Counted from the first letter of the stretch, positions 40,312 to 52,637 are shown. The stretch is 64,000 nucleotides of DNA from Apoderus coryli (GCA_911728435.2 OU452198.1:8776001-8840000); one strand, 5' to 3'. Notes: generated by a model from the letters alone, not told the origin. Made by a program: numbers and translations.

Positions 40312-43300
40312 ATGTGGATAACACTAGAAGTGGGAATAGCCTTATTGGCGATTATAGTATCAATGATACTTTATCTACGCCATCATATGAACTACTGGAG
40401 AAATAGGGGTGTTCCTCAAATAGATGCAATTCTGCTAGGAAATTTGGATTTAAGCGGACATACCAGCGTTCAAGTCACTGAATGTTACAAGTATTTCAGA
40501 CAACATGGATTTGATTATGGTGGCATATATATGCTTCACAAACCAGTATTTCTACCAGTTGGTGTAGACTTCCTAAAAACGATTATGGGAAAAGACTTTG
40601 AATACTTTATGAACCATCGAGAAGGCAGTGCAAGAGAATACGATCCACTAACGTTGAATCTATTTAATTTAGAAGATGAGAAATGGAAATCCCTAAGAGC
40701 TAAGCTTACCCCAACATTTACATCTGGAAAAATGAAAATGATGTTCCACACATTTCTTAAATGTAGTTTAAGTTTTAAAAAGAAACTGGAAGAGTTTGCT
40801 AAAAATGATTCAGACGTTGATATTAAGGATATTTTAGGTCGATTTACCACGGATATTATAAGCAGTTGCGCATTTGGTGTTGAGTGTAATAGCCTAGAAG
40901 ATCCAAATTCAGAATTTCGTGTATGTGGGCAAAAAGTATTTGAGCTCAACATAATACTAAAATTAAAAGTAGTGTTTATAATTCTATGTCCAAAAATAAT
41001 TTTGCGTTTTCTGAAAATTAAATTATTTCCTCCTGAAACAGAAGATTTTTTCGTGAAAACAGTCAAAGAAGTTGTCGATTATCGTGAGCAAAATAATATA
41101 TACCGTAAAGATTTCATGCATTTATTGTTACAACTTAAGAATCTTGGAAAAGTCAGTGATGACGAAAAAATTAAGGACGATTCCAATACTAATATTAAAC
41201 CATTTTTAAACATGGATGAAATAACAGCACAGTGTTTTATATTCTTTCTTGCTGGCTTTGAAACATCATCAACAGCAATGACTTTTGCACTGTATGAGTT
41301 AGCGATTCATCAGGATTTGCAAGACAAATTAAGAACCGAAATTGCGAAAGTTCTGGAAAAGCACGATTACAATATTTCATATGAATCTGTCCAGGAAATA
41401 AAATATTTAGAACAGGTCATTTATGGTTAGTATGGTTTAAATATAGCATTGAAACAAACAGACGTTTCATTCGAAAGAAGTAGTCTATATTGAAATAGAG
41501 TGCGCGTTTGTGAGGAAAAATAAAAAGTCAACCTCCACGAAGTAAAATCAATATATTGCTCTAGGAGTGGGCATCAAACCATACATATTTCGGGGCATCA
41601 ATTCCCATCATCAGTGGTCGAGTAATCTTAAAAAACCCAAGGTGCATAGTACATGAACGATCAACGATGACAACGGGAGAAACGTATTAATGTCTGGACC
41701 AAAACGCATAATCATGCATTATTGTAATAACTATGGTATAATTCAAGACCATTTCGTGAAAACAAAAAACTAAAACTGAATTACAATTTCCTTAAAACAA
41801 ATTTATTTTAATTTTTTGGCAACTTCGATTACATGAAGTAATTTTAAGGAAATTGTAATTCAGTTTTAGGTTTTTGTTTTCACGAATTGGTCTTGAATTA
41901 TACCATAGTTATTACAGAAATGCATGATTGTGCGTTCTTGTTCCAGACATTAATACGTTTCTCTCGTTGTCAACGTTGATCGTTCATGTACTATGATGCA
42001 CCTTGGCTTTTTTAAGATTATTTGACCACTGATGATGGAGATTGATGCCCGAAACATGTATGGTTTGCTGTCCGCTCCTAGAGCTATATATTGATTTTAT
42101 ATCGTGGAGGTTGACTTTTTATTTTTCCTCAAAAACAGACGTTTGTTTTAGATTGGCTTCATATAAGACTAGCAGACCAGGCAGCACCTGCTTTTATAGA
42201 TTTATATGACCTAATAAGGCTGAAATCAAATTCCACATAATAATTTATGAAAAAAAAACTTTATATCAAACCGTTTTTTGCAGAAAGTTTACGAAAATAC
42301 CCACCAGTTGGTGCTATAACACGTACATGTAGCAAGGACTATAAAATTAGAGACACAAATACTATTATTGAAAAGGGTACGATAGCTTTTATTCCCGTAA
42401 TGGGAATACATAGGGATGAGGAATACTATCCCAATCCCGAGAAGTTTGATCCAGATAGGTTTACAGAAGAAAACAAAGCCGCCAGACCAGCGTTTGCCTT
42501 TTTACCATTTGGAGAAGGACCAAGGCTTTGTATTGGTAAGTTCAAGATGGCAGCAATAATAGTTACTCGGACAGGTTGTTAATCGATTTTATAAAACAAA
42601 ACTCTTGCTCAACTAATACTTTACTCCCAATTCTACTTTTTTTTTTTTAAATTAAAAAAATATACTAATAATCATTTAGTAACTTTTAAACTTCTAGCAA
42701 TTATTCACAATCCTTCATTTGCTGTGACACTGTATATCCCATTCTTTATGAGACACCGTGTATATTTACAAGAACAACTAATTATTTACATTTTTACAAT
42801 GTTACAATAAATAAAAGGCAGCAAAAAAATTTTTTTGAAAAAATTTATGTAAAAAAATTAGTTTTTGAGCCGTCCTACATATAGGACAATGGGAATATAA
42901 TATACTATGACACCTTAAAATATTTATTTGGATCGATAAGTTACAAAGCACTTGACATGCAAACCAATGTCACATTTTTGACATCGTGTTGTTGTATTTT
43001 GATGGCAAGCTCCACATCTTGTTTGTTTTTCTTGGGGTATCACTAAATGGTCCAGTCTGTCATATTTCAAGTCAACATTCTGATTCCTAGAACAGTGTCC
43101 TTTTTGGTGAACGATTTTCTTTTTATTTTGAATAAATAGAACATTTGCGATGCTCCGTCTGAAAGTTAACTGATCCATTGTTCCGCCATAATATTTGTGT
43201 AACTGCCAGGCATTATGTGCTGCCATGTCAACACATTGTGCAATCAGCGGAAGTACCATTTGTTTCCTATCACATTGACACGATATAGACTTATGTTTTG

Positions 43301-44745
43301 ATCCGTTCGGTCAACACCCCCCATACTCCTGTTATATAATTTTACGACTAGTGGTTGTTCTACTTGAATAATTTTTTTCTCTTTCTGCGAGTACCTTTTA
43401 ACGGATTGCAAAGGATTTACACCACCAGCGTTTGAGCAGAATGTAACGATATTATTGTCGTTCCATTTTATAAAGATTATATCACAAACATCAACTCGTT
43501 GAATATGGTTTTTTTGGGAGGTTTCTTCGGCTATAAGTTCGAAAAGCGTATCATCACAGAACATACAAAACAATTCGGTAGCAGTAAATTCGGATTTCTA
43601 CATAGCAATCGGTTTCTCAAAATCTGTGTAATTGTTTTCCAGGTCTTGTCTTATCTAATGATAGCTTTTCTTTTGTTTTAATGTTTTTGCATTCAAATAT
43701 TGCATTTTTTGATTCTATGTCTTGTAAAATATGCTTTACCTCACTTTGCATTTGTCAGGCTGGTGAGTGATTGATGTCTAAGTTAACTTCGTCACCGGAA
43801 TCTTCATCCGTTTGATTCCCTACAGCGTCATTCGGTGGAAAAAAGAGTTATAGAGTCGGCATTTATTTCGTCGTCTTCTATCATTGCTAAAGCGTGATGC
43901 AAGGAGAAACCCCTAAAAGCAACAAATTTTATAATACATACCTGGAAACCTTTCTAGATTATCTGTCAAATGTTTTTGCAAATGAAATGCATAGGAAAAT
44001 TATATACTTCACATATACACGTTTTATTCAATGTTCAACACTGGTAGTATAATGTGTGCCCAATGGACTAAATAAAGGACACTATATTTTTGGACCATAA
44101 AACCAGAAAACCACAAAAGAAATCAATCCCAAAAATATATAACTATATTGTACATTGCATTTACTAACTAAACTTATAGATATAATCTTATTATGCGTTT
44201 TATAAAAACATGAAATATGCCTACCTTACAAACTTGATACCATATTCTGCCATAGTCAAAAAAGGTACAAATTCAGACGCTGAGAAAAACGTTATTTACG
44301 ACAATAAATAGAAAACACGTGCTATCTTGTCAAAATACAAGTGTTTACTAAATGATACAGTTAAAAATTTTTAAAATAGCCGCACAAAACCGCTCATTAC
44401 CGACCATTTTGTAACCGTCCTACATGTAGGTCTCAGGGCTGGAGTATTCATCCAGTGGGAGTTTAATTGGTCTTTTTCCTCCCATTCTAATGTTGTCTGT
44501 TACAATCGAACCTGAAAATTTGAATCTATTTGTGTAGGTGTAATATTAAAGAGCATGTTTTTATACAGCTTTCATTTTCAGGATTACGATTTGGATTGCT
44601 TCAGAGCAAAGTCGGTTTGATGACGGTCATCAGAAACTATAAGATTACGCTTAGTCCAAGAACTAAGTTACCATTGGAATTTGATAGAAACGCGGTTGTT
44701 ACAGCGGCTAAAGGTGATATCTGGCTTAAAATGACCAAAATCTAA
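40312..44745 (+). CDS. Cytochrome P450, CYP6-like, copy 2
   Basis: Exons 40312-41425, 42284-42535 and 44582-44745, identical in length and phase to copy 1 (509 residues). All P450 signatures are intact: membrane anchor, W125xxxR129, AGFETSS, ESLR, PDRF and FGEGPRLCIG. It differs from copy 1 at 44 of 371 residues in exon 1, 5 of 84 in exon 2 and 5 of 53 in exon 3. A dense run of changes lies at residues 204-222, probably around substrate-recognition site 2. It carries the usual HRD at 414-416. Intron 1 has the shared hammerhead palindrome; intron 2 is enlarged to 2 kb by a piggyBac. Its 5' region is interrupted by the 36539-40207 element, so expression may differ from copy 1. Confidence 0.93.
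41576..41622 (-). ncRNA. Hammerhead-ribozyme motif, left arm
   Basis: On minus: ACCA, CTGATGA (41614-41608), T, imperfect stem II (GGGAATTGATGCCCC), GAAA changed to GAAAT context, ATGTA, TGGT. Partly decayed. Confidence 0.5.
42024..42066 (+). ncRNA. Hammerhead-ribozyme motif, right arm
   Basis: GACCA, CTGATGA (42029-42035), T, stem II weakened by loss of one C, GAAA (42051-42054), CATGTA, TGGTT. Stem I intact. Confidence 0.55.
42625..44465 (-). pseudogene. piggyBac-like transposon, internally deleted
   Basis: Minus-strand coding in order: LHHALAMIEDDEINADSI and NQTDEDSGDEVNLDI (acidic N-terminus, about 43905-43750), ATELFCMFCDDTLFELIAEE (43590-43530), then VDVCDIIFIKWNDNNIVTF, YNRSMGGVDRTDQNISLYR with the last catalytic Asp (43573-43244). 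The C-terminus with a cysteine-rich finger (RCGACHQNTTTRCQKCD; 43259-42924) ends it. The segment with the first two catalytic Asp residues is deleted and stops occur. Palindromic GTCCTACATATAGGAC (42875) and GTCCTACATGTAGG (44416) lie near the ends. Outer limits are approximate; no clean TTAA pair was found. Confidence 0.8.
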
Positions 44746-44889
44746 GTTGTATTAATGTAAATTTAGGTTATATAATTTAAGTAGATATCATGCAGTATTT
44801 TAAGAAGAGAAGAAAATAAATGTATGTCCAAATGTTCACAAAATTTCTATGATTTAACAGAAATCTTTTAAAGAAAGATATAGATATTG

Positions 44890-45943
44890 TATGGTAAGAT
44901 ATTCATCACAAAATTTTGAAAAAATGAAAACACAGCTAACTAGAGCACCCGTTTTACGATATTTTGATGTAAATAATCAGTAACATTAAGTGTAGATAGT
45001 AGTAGTACTGGGTTAGGGGCTGTACTTTTGCAAGATGGCTTACCAGTAGCATACGCATCAAAAGCCCCCTTCAGGCCCCAATTTTGCTGAAGGGTGAAAA
45101 AAATTATTTGTAACGAACTTGCATGTCTTGCGACACTTTGTCCACTGGAATTGGACAAGAAATTTAGAAGAGTTTTATTTTGTATTATCACTCGAATAGC
45201 AAAAAATATGATTACTATAGGATAGCCTAATATAATATGTGTACAACCAAACACTTTTGTAAACAAAAACTACGATATTACTTAGAAAATTATAGATACA
45301 TAAGAACATACCTTTGTATTTACGTTGTGTTGCCGGCATGACTTCCATATGATGATGGAGTTCGAAAATGTGGGTACAGCGGGCAGAACTAGGACAAAAA
45401 CAGGTTAACAGAATGTCCATTTAAGTTACCAATGATACTTGAACCTATGTATTAGGATTATTTGTATTATTCTTTTATACTTAAATATAATGTCCATTAC
45501 AATGGACACCAGGCCTGAAGGGGTTAAGTAATAGTCAAAAAACTTGGGCTCAAATAGAAACAGAGCTTCACGCAATTGTCTTTGGTTGTCAGAAATTCCT
45601 CCAATATATTTTTGGAAAGTCTAATATTCTAGTTGAAAGCGATCATAAGCCACTTCAACATATTTTTAAAAAATCTTCACACAATGCACCTTTAAGGCTA
45701 CAAAGCTTGGGATTAAAATTACAACCTTATGATTTGGTAGTTAATTATAAACCTGGCAAAGATATTTTCGTTGCGGATGCTTTGTCGAGAAATTTTTTAA
45801 AAAATGACGCTAATATCTTTAATAATATTGATCAAGAAGTAGAAACACATGTATGTTTTGTTTTTGAAAACTTTCCGTTTTCGAATGATAAAATTAAGTT
45901 ATTTCAAAATGTAACAGCTTGTGATGATGTGCTGCAATCATGA
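44890..45943 (+). pseudogene. pol: Gypsy RT/RNase H fragment
   Basis: Reads KMKTQLTRAPVLRYFDVNN, a stop, VDSSSTGLGAVLLQDGLPVA and YASKA up to 45060. After the MITE come SQKTWAQIETELHAIVFGC, SNILVESDHKPLQHIFKKS, QSLGLKLQPYDLVVNYKPGK and VADALSRN, the standard Gypsy RNase H order, ending at a stop at 45941-45943. Confidence 0.85.
45066..45523. mobile_element. piggyBac-like MITE in the Gypsy RNase H
   Basis: Ends CCCCTTCAGGCC and GGCCTGAAGGGG with TTAA directly on the right (45524-45527) but not on the left. Both subterminal regions carry palindromes: GTCCACTGGAATTGGAC (45141) and GTCCATTACAATGGAC (45492). These recall the GTCC palindromes of the piggyBac at 42625-44465. Removing it rejoins YASKA to LSNSQKTW. 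Confidence 0.65.
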
Positions 45944-46259
45944 TGTCTTTAGCATAGAATATTCCGCCCAAAGGGAGGCAGAATTGATAATAATCTTTAT
46001 TCAGCCATTATAAATACAAACTGTACATTGGCAAGTCAATTGATTGATTGAACACACAATCGGTTCGGTTTGTAAATAAATGTAAAAAAAATAAATGAAT
46101 ACAAAACAAACAAAATATAGATAAAAACAACACATACATCTAAAATCAGTCAATAAAACAATAAACAAATAAATCAAATCAAAATGTGACAATCATACAA
46201 TAAAATAAAACTTAACATTATCTATACTGAGGCAGAAAACTCTTGCACACTGTAGAACG

Positions 46260-46500
46260 TGCCATCCGTTAAAAGTTTTTTTAGCAATTTTTTGAAAATG
46301 CTGTCGGTTTGGCACATTTTTGTTTTTCGTTTAAATACGCTAATACAATATTTCCTGTTGTATGTTTTGCTTTTTTATGTTTCCATTCGTTGTAATTTTT
46401 ACCCATCTTAATGGAGATTTTGTTGGCAACAAATTTTCACTTGCTAATTTAGCGATTTCATTTAAATGAGGCAGAGTACAAATTCTTCGTCTGAACTCAT
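46260..46500 (-). pseudogene. Tyrosine-recombinase (Crypton-like) N-terminal relic
   Basis: From MSSDEEF at 46500 the broken minus frames give TLPHLNEIAKLASENLLPTK, SPLRW, then YNEWKHKKAKHTTGNIVLAY and LNEKQKCAKPTAF. This order matches the SAM-like N-terminal domain of phage-integrase-type recombinases spread in insect genomes. The catalytic domain is absent. The match is from memory and needs a search. Confidence 0.4.
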
Positions 46501-46599
46501 TTTTATACCTAATTGATTATTACTGTTTTGAACTGACACTTTTTGACAGTAATTAATTGGACTATTTTTTTGACGTATATGATAATAGACCCTATCCGT

Positions 46600-46790
46600 T
46601 GATAAGATAAGATCAGATAATAGTATAGGTATTACATAACATGTGCTGTAAATGATATTTTACATGCGAGAGACTAGTTTGCCCACGAGCCGTGAAGCGG
46701 CGAGTGAGGCAATAGTCTCGAGCATTGAAAATTATTTACAGCTCGAGTTATGTACTATACTTTTTCTACGACTTTGGAGAATCCGAATCC
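46600..46790. repeat. GC-rich foldback block
   Basis: Imperfect inverted arms (ATAACATGTGCTGTAAATGA; TTTACAGCTCGAGTTATGTA) surround ACGAGCCGTGAAGCGGCGAG, an unusually CpG-rich core in AT-rich surroundings. Possibly the end of the recombinase element. Confidence 0.5.
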
Positions 46791-47389
46791 ATTTCAGAAT
46801 TAAAATTTAATCAGAAATACTTAACACAGAAGAAAAGGTAATTATGACATTTAAATATTTGAATTTATTTGACATTTGTGTTTGACATAATAACAAATAA
46901 ACATCCCCAAATTTCATTACGTAACACTTTGGTGATCATTACGTAACACTTATGTAAGATTGAATTTACATGTCACGTTAACAGTTTTGCAATAGACGGC
47001 TTAACAAAACAGGAGTAGAAAAACTTATATGGCAGTGTTGAGTATTTTAATGTAGAAGGAAACTGTCAAATTATTATGTGAGCGTGTACGTTAGACAAAT
47101 TTGAATTTTAGAATCTTAGGTATATTTCGGTATTATAATAATAATTAAAAAGAGATTACTAATTAATAATGGACAATTTTAAATACATAAATGAGCAGAC
47201 GACTACCAAAGTAAACTTTCTCACTTAATTGTCAACTTATCGTCTAGATGGTATGCACATTAAGTTAAGTGAATGAAAACTACTGATGTTATCGTTATTA
47301 TTGCATTATGCTGCGCCATCTATGAACAAAAAGGGCGAAAAACGCATTTTTACCACCACCAGAAACATTCCGGAGGCCTCAGTGTGATT

Positions 47390-47851
47390 GTAATGTTCGT
47401 AATAAATTGAAACAGAAACAATTAGAATATAAATATTATCATGATGCACATGAAAAAGTAAACTTAGCTGAATTTGAAAAAGGAGAGGTACCTAGTTTAT
47501 GTTAAAGTGAAAAATATGACAACTGCTAAAGTAAAAGGTAAAAGTGACAAACCAAGATCATCATATCTCACTTAGTCTACCTAGTGGACGTATAGATAGT
47601 TGATAGAACTAAATTTTATACCTACAAGGCCTCAGAAAAATAAATATATTTATTTTTCTGAGTACAAGGCTTCACCAAATTTAGAGTTTGAAGTTGATCA
47701 TGATTTGGACAATACGTCAGATGATATTTTAGATAATAATGATATTGTTTCAAATAATAATAAAAGTGCAAGTAAACATCAAAGTGTAAAAACATCTGAT
47801 AATAACAGTTCAGAAAATTATGTTACTAGGTCAGGAAGAATGTTAAAGTGA
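47390..47851 (+). pseudogene. pol: Gypsy integrase C-terminal fragment
   Basis: VRNKLKQKQLEYKYYHDAHE followed, across a frameshift, by KPRSSYL and SGRIDR, typical of the integrase C-terminal part. Then come an acidic Asn-rich tail (LDNTSDDILDNNDIV) and a last YVTRSGRMLK, typical of the end of Gypsy pol. Confidence 0.7.
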
Positions 47852-47884
47852 TTACTACGTATAATAGTATATTAAAAGAGAAGA

Positions 47885-48084
47885 TGTCAGTATAGTAGGC
47901 TTATATTAATATAGTAGGTAAGGTAACTTATATTAGTTTATTGACATCAAGATACAGATCGAACAGTTGTTGTTTAGCAGTTATTATTATAAGTTTTTAA
48001 TTGATAATTATGTTAATAATTGCAATAAATAATATTTGTTTAACATTATAAACTTATCTTGTCTTTTAATATATAAACATCACA
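47885..48084 (+). repeat. Putative 3' LTR of the broken Gypsy element
   Basis: Starts TGTCAGTATAG right after the purine tract, has AATAAA at about 48025 and may end ATCACA at 48084. No second LTR in the window supports it. Confidence 0.35.
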
Positions 48085-48089
48085 GTTCA

Positions 48090-48765
48090 GTCCACTTTTT
48101 TTATCGCATAATTTTAGTATTTTTCTTACGTACTTTAATCACAATACTGTGTGTCCACGTAAGTTGGCGGCATATGGGAAATTTCTTTATTATTAATTTT
48201 ACGAAAAAAGTTATTCCTATGCCCACATCTTCAAGCACCTGCACGATGCGATCATGGTAGTGAAGTACCTGGTCGCGTGGATAGTGATTGGACAGGTGGA
48301 CGGTGCTTGTGTGTATTACAAATTACAGAAACAAAAACATAAAAAGCAGAATCAAAAAATACTCGAACGTGACATAAACACCACGAAAACATAAACAACT
48401 CCCCTGTGTCGGGAAAGTAAAATAAGGAAAGTATGGAAATAATATTTGGGATATTGTTGAATTTTTTCTAAGAACTTGATCAGTATTTAAGGACTCCGTT
48501 CTTTTACTTTACAATTCTTACAAGAGTTGGTGGTTTTTCTCTTCGATTTCTTGGAGTCGTTTGAAGCATTTTCAACCGATATCTTTAGAATTAAAACTAT
48601 ATCTTGACGAAGATTTCGACGTACAGTGACGCAGTTATATCTATGAAGCATCCATGGTGTGGCAAGGCAGAAGCATAAATCAATCATAAACTGTTGTCTA
48701 GACAAAGGCTTTTGTCCTTTTTTTAAAGTAAAAAATAAATTCAAATAAAAAATAACTAGGATAAA
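48090..48765 (-). pseudogene. piggyBac C-terminal fragment with repeat-R-like flank
   Basis: The minus frame 48744-48487 reads FTLKKGQKPLSRQQFMIDLC, ATPWMLHRYN and KTTNSCKNCKVKER, resembling the C-terminus and cysteine finger of piggyBac transposases. The flanking 48095-48150 and 48420-48500 match repeat R (17810; 29640), so R may be a derivative of such an element. Tentative. Confidence 0.45.
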
Positions 48766-49364
48766 ATGTCTTAAATTTCTATATTTATAAATCTCAAAAC
48801 TAAATTCAAAATGTAATGTAAATACGGGACTTTCGTAAAATTGACGAAACGAATATCAAAATATTTTAAATACAGACTAAATTTAGCACAACCGTCAATA
48901 ACAATGTCTTGCTGAATTCTAAGACTAAACCACAAAACATATCCTTTTAGAATACGAACTGCAATGTTAACAACCTCGACTAAAAGAAGCGCCATCTATT
49001 GATGTGTCGCATACTCATAAATTAATTTTGGCGGGAAATTTAAAATAATATTAGTGAGCAATATTTCCAATAAATTTAAATAGTTACATATTATTATGAT
49101 GCAACTATTAATTGTAGTTTTTCAAAAAATTATTAAAACGAGATAGTGTTCAAAATATTTTTGAAAAACTACAAAAGAAGTTGCACCATTATATGTTACA
49201 CGACACAACACATTAATGGGACCGAAAAAAAACAATTATTATTATAAAACATTTATTATTAAAATAGAAACGCACAATTAACAATATTATTTTACATTTT
49301 AATTTAGTCAAAAAGTAGGTAGTAGGTACACAATAAAGTTTATAATTTAAAAAAATAACGGTCA
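48766..49364. other. AT-rich stretch without supported feature
   Basis: Contains a loose inverted repeat around TGTAGTTTTTCAAAAAATTA (49113) and TTTTTGAAAAACTACA (49158). No gene. Confidence 0.4.
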
Positions 49365-49740
49365 ACGTTGACAACGGGAGAAACGTATTAATGTCTGGAA
49401 CAAGAACGCATTATGCACTGTTGTAATAACTATGGTATAATTCAAGACCTACCATTTCGTGAAAACAAAAAAATAAAACTGAATTACAATTTCCTTAAAA
49501 TTACTTCATGTAATCGAAGTTGTCAAAAAATTCAAATACAATTATTTTGGAAATTGTAATTCAGTTTTAGCCCGGTGAAACACAGTTCACTAGCGGGGAT
49601 TCGGGCGCATCTAGTGTTGGCAATAGGATATAATGGAGTTGTTACTTCTCGTCCGGCCAACGTTTGTGACCTGTGTTTCACCGGGCATATTGCCTGCTCA
49701 CGCTAGATGTCGCCAAAAACATCTCTCTCTCAATAATTTA
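49365..49740. mobile_element. Chimeric fragment of the two hammerhead element families
   Basis: 49365-49570 matches the P450-intron palindrome (GTCAACGTTGACAACGGGAG; CTGAATTACAATTTCC twice, inverted) without its ribozyme. 49571-49737 matches the body of the 24185-24832 family (CATCTAGTGTTGGCAATAGG; ends CATCTCTCTCTC). The same join order occurs in P450 copy 1 intron 1. Confidence 0.65.
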
Positions 49741-52637
49741 CTTTCTTGAAAGTTTGTTGAGTTTCTTTTAAATTTACCATTAAAATCCTTTTTATAACAA
49801 ATTAAACTACTCTCTTTATGATAGCTACTCTACTCTAGGACAACAATTTCACAAAAAACTTTTCACTTTAAAATAGTTTTTATTCCCACAAAATATCTCT
49901 TTAAAATTGTTCTTTTATATTGTTTGATACAGAAATCTTCCACAAACTACTTCTCTTTCGCCTCATAATTTCCTATATATTTTCTGTACTGATATAAAAG
50001 ACTGGAGATTCAAACCTAAATAGGTCAAATAAATGCGCCTCAGACGATCACACTTGTTATACATAAGTAAATTATAGAAAATAAAATGTTCTTTATAAAA
50101 CTAATAGTGCGTTTATGTTCAACAAGTCATTTGGTACTATCCTCAGAAAAATAAACAAACATAGAAGGGGCACAACAAGACACAAACCACAAAAATGTTT
50201 GTATGCTGCTGAACTTGTTATATGTTTACTAATAAAATGCAGCACTGTTGCCAATTGTTCGTTTCATTCATAGAATCAGAACTGGTATTTCACATCGCAG
50301 TGTAAATTTTTATTAGGGTAGGTCACAGAATCCTTACATTGCAGAGCTATACAATATTTCTTTTTGGATTTGGCTTACATTGTTATGTTCGTAAAATATT
50401 TAACTTCAAGAAAACAATCAAATAATTTAATACGATTATGTCCGGTTCTACCGGATACAAATGCGTGGCAACTCCGCGGAGGCATTGGTATCGATTTGTT
50501 TATTCTTTACGCTTAACGTTGACGTTTGCAGTGCTACGTATAGTTTTATAACCCGAATTGAGTGATTTTTACGAGGCTATTCTACTTTCCTGTATTTTTA
50601 GTGTGTAAAACTGGTTTTCCTTTGAATAATGGGGAAAAAAGTAATTGTAAATTCATACAATGCTTGATTTCATAATTTCTGAATTAATAGCAGCATATCA
50701 GCGTACATGTACCGTAACGTTTTCGTTAGGAAAAATATTATTACGTATTTTTTATATGAAATAATGCGTATACCGCCTTTATTTACGTGTCTGTTTGTAC
50801 AATTATTTTGAAGATTTGTATTGTTTTGTTTTATATTAATTGACGTACTACATATGTATATTTTTCAATATGTAGTATTGGTTTCATAATAATTTGTCTA
50901 AACCTAGTAGAAACAGATTCCGTCTCTCAGGCTTATTGGTAACTGTAACCACAATATCAAAAGAATTACACTACACCAGTGACTGTTGTTTACAGCAAAG
51001 GTTGACCTTAATGTTATTAAGACATATCTATCTATCTATGTTGGTTTATTTTTCTGGGGTACTAACAGGCACCCTACTGCTGTGTGGCTGTCACTGTTTT
51101 TAATCAGACAAAAACTCTTATTAAAGATGATGGGCGCTTTTGTTGTTCTAATTTAATTTCAACTCATTATGACAGATATATCAGAAGAAGACAAATGTAA
51201 CAAACAACATACGTAAGAACCACAGAGCGACAATCATCCAACCGAAAATCTTTTAAAAATGTTTAAATTTGTATCTACTAAAATCGCAGCATTACAACCA
51301 TTGGCTAATCTAGTTGGTCACGAAATGAATGTATTAGTTCCATAATTCATTTTATGGAAGAGAACAGCAAAGGTATTATGTACCTTAGCGATCTATTCGG
51401 AACAAAATTTCTACGTCCCTTTAAGGAATCTAAAGCCAGCTCTTTCAAAAACTCATCGTAATTAAGAAGAAAATCATTAGGCTTGATGAAGCCCAACATT
51501 TTGAGTGATTTCGAAATTGGGGCATTGATATGAGGAGCATGCGAGCATAACTTATGTATAAAACTTCCAAATCTTTTACAGGCACCTCATAAGTGAAAGG
51601 GCAGCCATTAAGACAATAATCCGTAAATATCACAGGACTAACCAACCGACTGAATTAGCGCTGTAAAAAGCTTCAAATCTGCTTTTCTGAAACAGTCAGT
51701 GATATCTTTGATACCCACATAATATATTGAATCACAATGATCCAAGATGCGAACCTTGTGGTAAATCTATATTGGTCTAGACTGAATTGAATGGAATACT
51801 TTATGGACTAAATCAAAGATTTCTATACATTAGACTTTTGGTGTTTCATCGGCTTTTTCTAAAGCAAAAATTAAATTAATCTTTGCCTAAAGATATGGGA
51901 TAATATATAGGGTGTCCCATTAAAAAAAAACTTTTTCCAATTTGTAAATTAGTTGGTCATCAAATGTTGGATAAATCTTTCTTCTACTTTAATCTTCCTG
52001 GAAATTATTTATCACGAGGCGAAAATGACTAAACAGTGCCTTGTTGAAAACTGCTAGCGTGAGCAACCCTGTATATACTGTAAAATGACAAAAATAAAAT
52101 AAACATTACTGTTTAATAATGGAATTATGTTTTCTGCCAATCTGATAATCTATAGTGGCCTTTAAAACTTCATTGATAAAAAGGAGAGCATTACAGGAAA
52201 GTTACGTGAGTTCATTCTCTTTTTTGTCTCCTGTTTGTTGTCTCAAATCGACGAAATTTCTTGTGTTCATGCCTTGTGTAAGTAAAGCCGTCTAAGAAGA
52301 ACTACATGTTAAGTTAGAGCCCGGTTTATATCAAACCAATCGAAGCAATTCAGGCTAGACGTTCTTTGGCCATAACACTCAATGGCAAATTATAGGGTCA
52401 TTTATTTAAAAGCTCTTGAAATCCGAACGTTAAGCGCATTGGAGAACTGCTGATGTTTGAAACCTTCCTCTAACTTCTTTTACTGTAAATTACCTTGTTT
52501 TCACAAAATTGGAAACAAAGAATTAATTTTACTAGAGCACATATTCATTTAATGTGGACCAAATTCTGTGGTACTACTTTAAATAGCAAATATCAAACGT
52601 ATACTAAAGGTAAAGGATAGCCCTTACAAGTTATATA
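49741..52637. other. Gene-poor region
   Basis: No convincing coding sequence. Short open frames (50894-51103; 51645-51445) lack domains. 50450-50650 is less AT-rich and ends in ATGGGGAAAAAA followed by GTAATT; it could be a promoter with a tiny first exon, but no downstream exon was found. Confidence 0.35.

Larger units (their letters stand above)
41511..42130. mobile_element. Palindromic hammerhead element in P450 copy 2 intron 1
   Basis: Cleaner ortholog of the element in copy 1: arms 41511-41800 and 41820-42130 pair through AAAGTCAACCTCCACGA, the ribozyme motif, GATCAACG, GGTATAATTCAAGACC and CTGAATTACAATTTCC to a loop near 41810. An almost complete hairpin of ~600 bp. No protein encoded. 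Confidence 0.8.
44815..48084 (+). mobile_element. Broken Ty3/Gypsy retrotransposon (RT to 3' LTR)
   Basis: Three colinear coding remnants: RT/RNase H start (44890-45060), RNase H continuation (45528-45943) and integrase C-terminus (47390-47851), then a purine tract AAAAGAGAAGA and a putative LTR from 47885. A piggyBac-like MITE and a region with a recombinase relic interrupt it. Starts about 70 bases after P450 copy 2. Confidence 0.7.

Noticed and set aside
50630..50650. Tiny first coding exon MGKK with a GT donor
   Set aside because: No downstream acceptor or coding exon could be paired with it; kept only as a remark.
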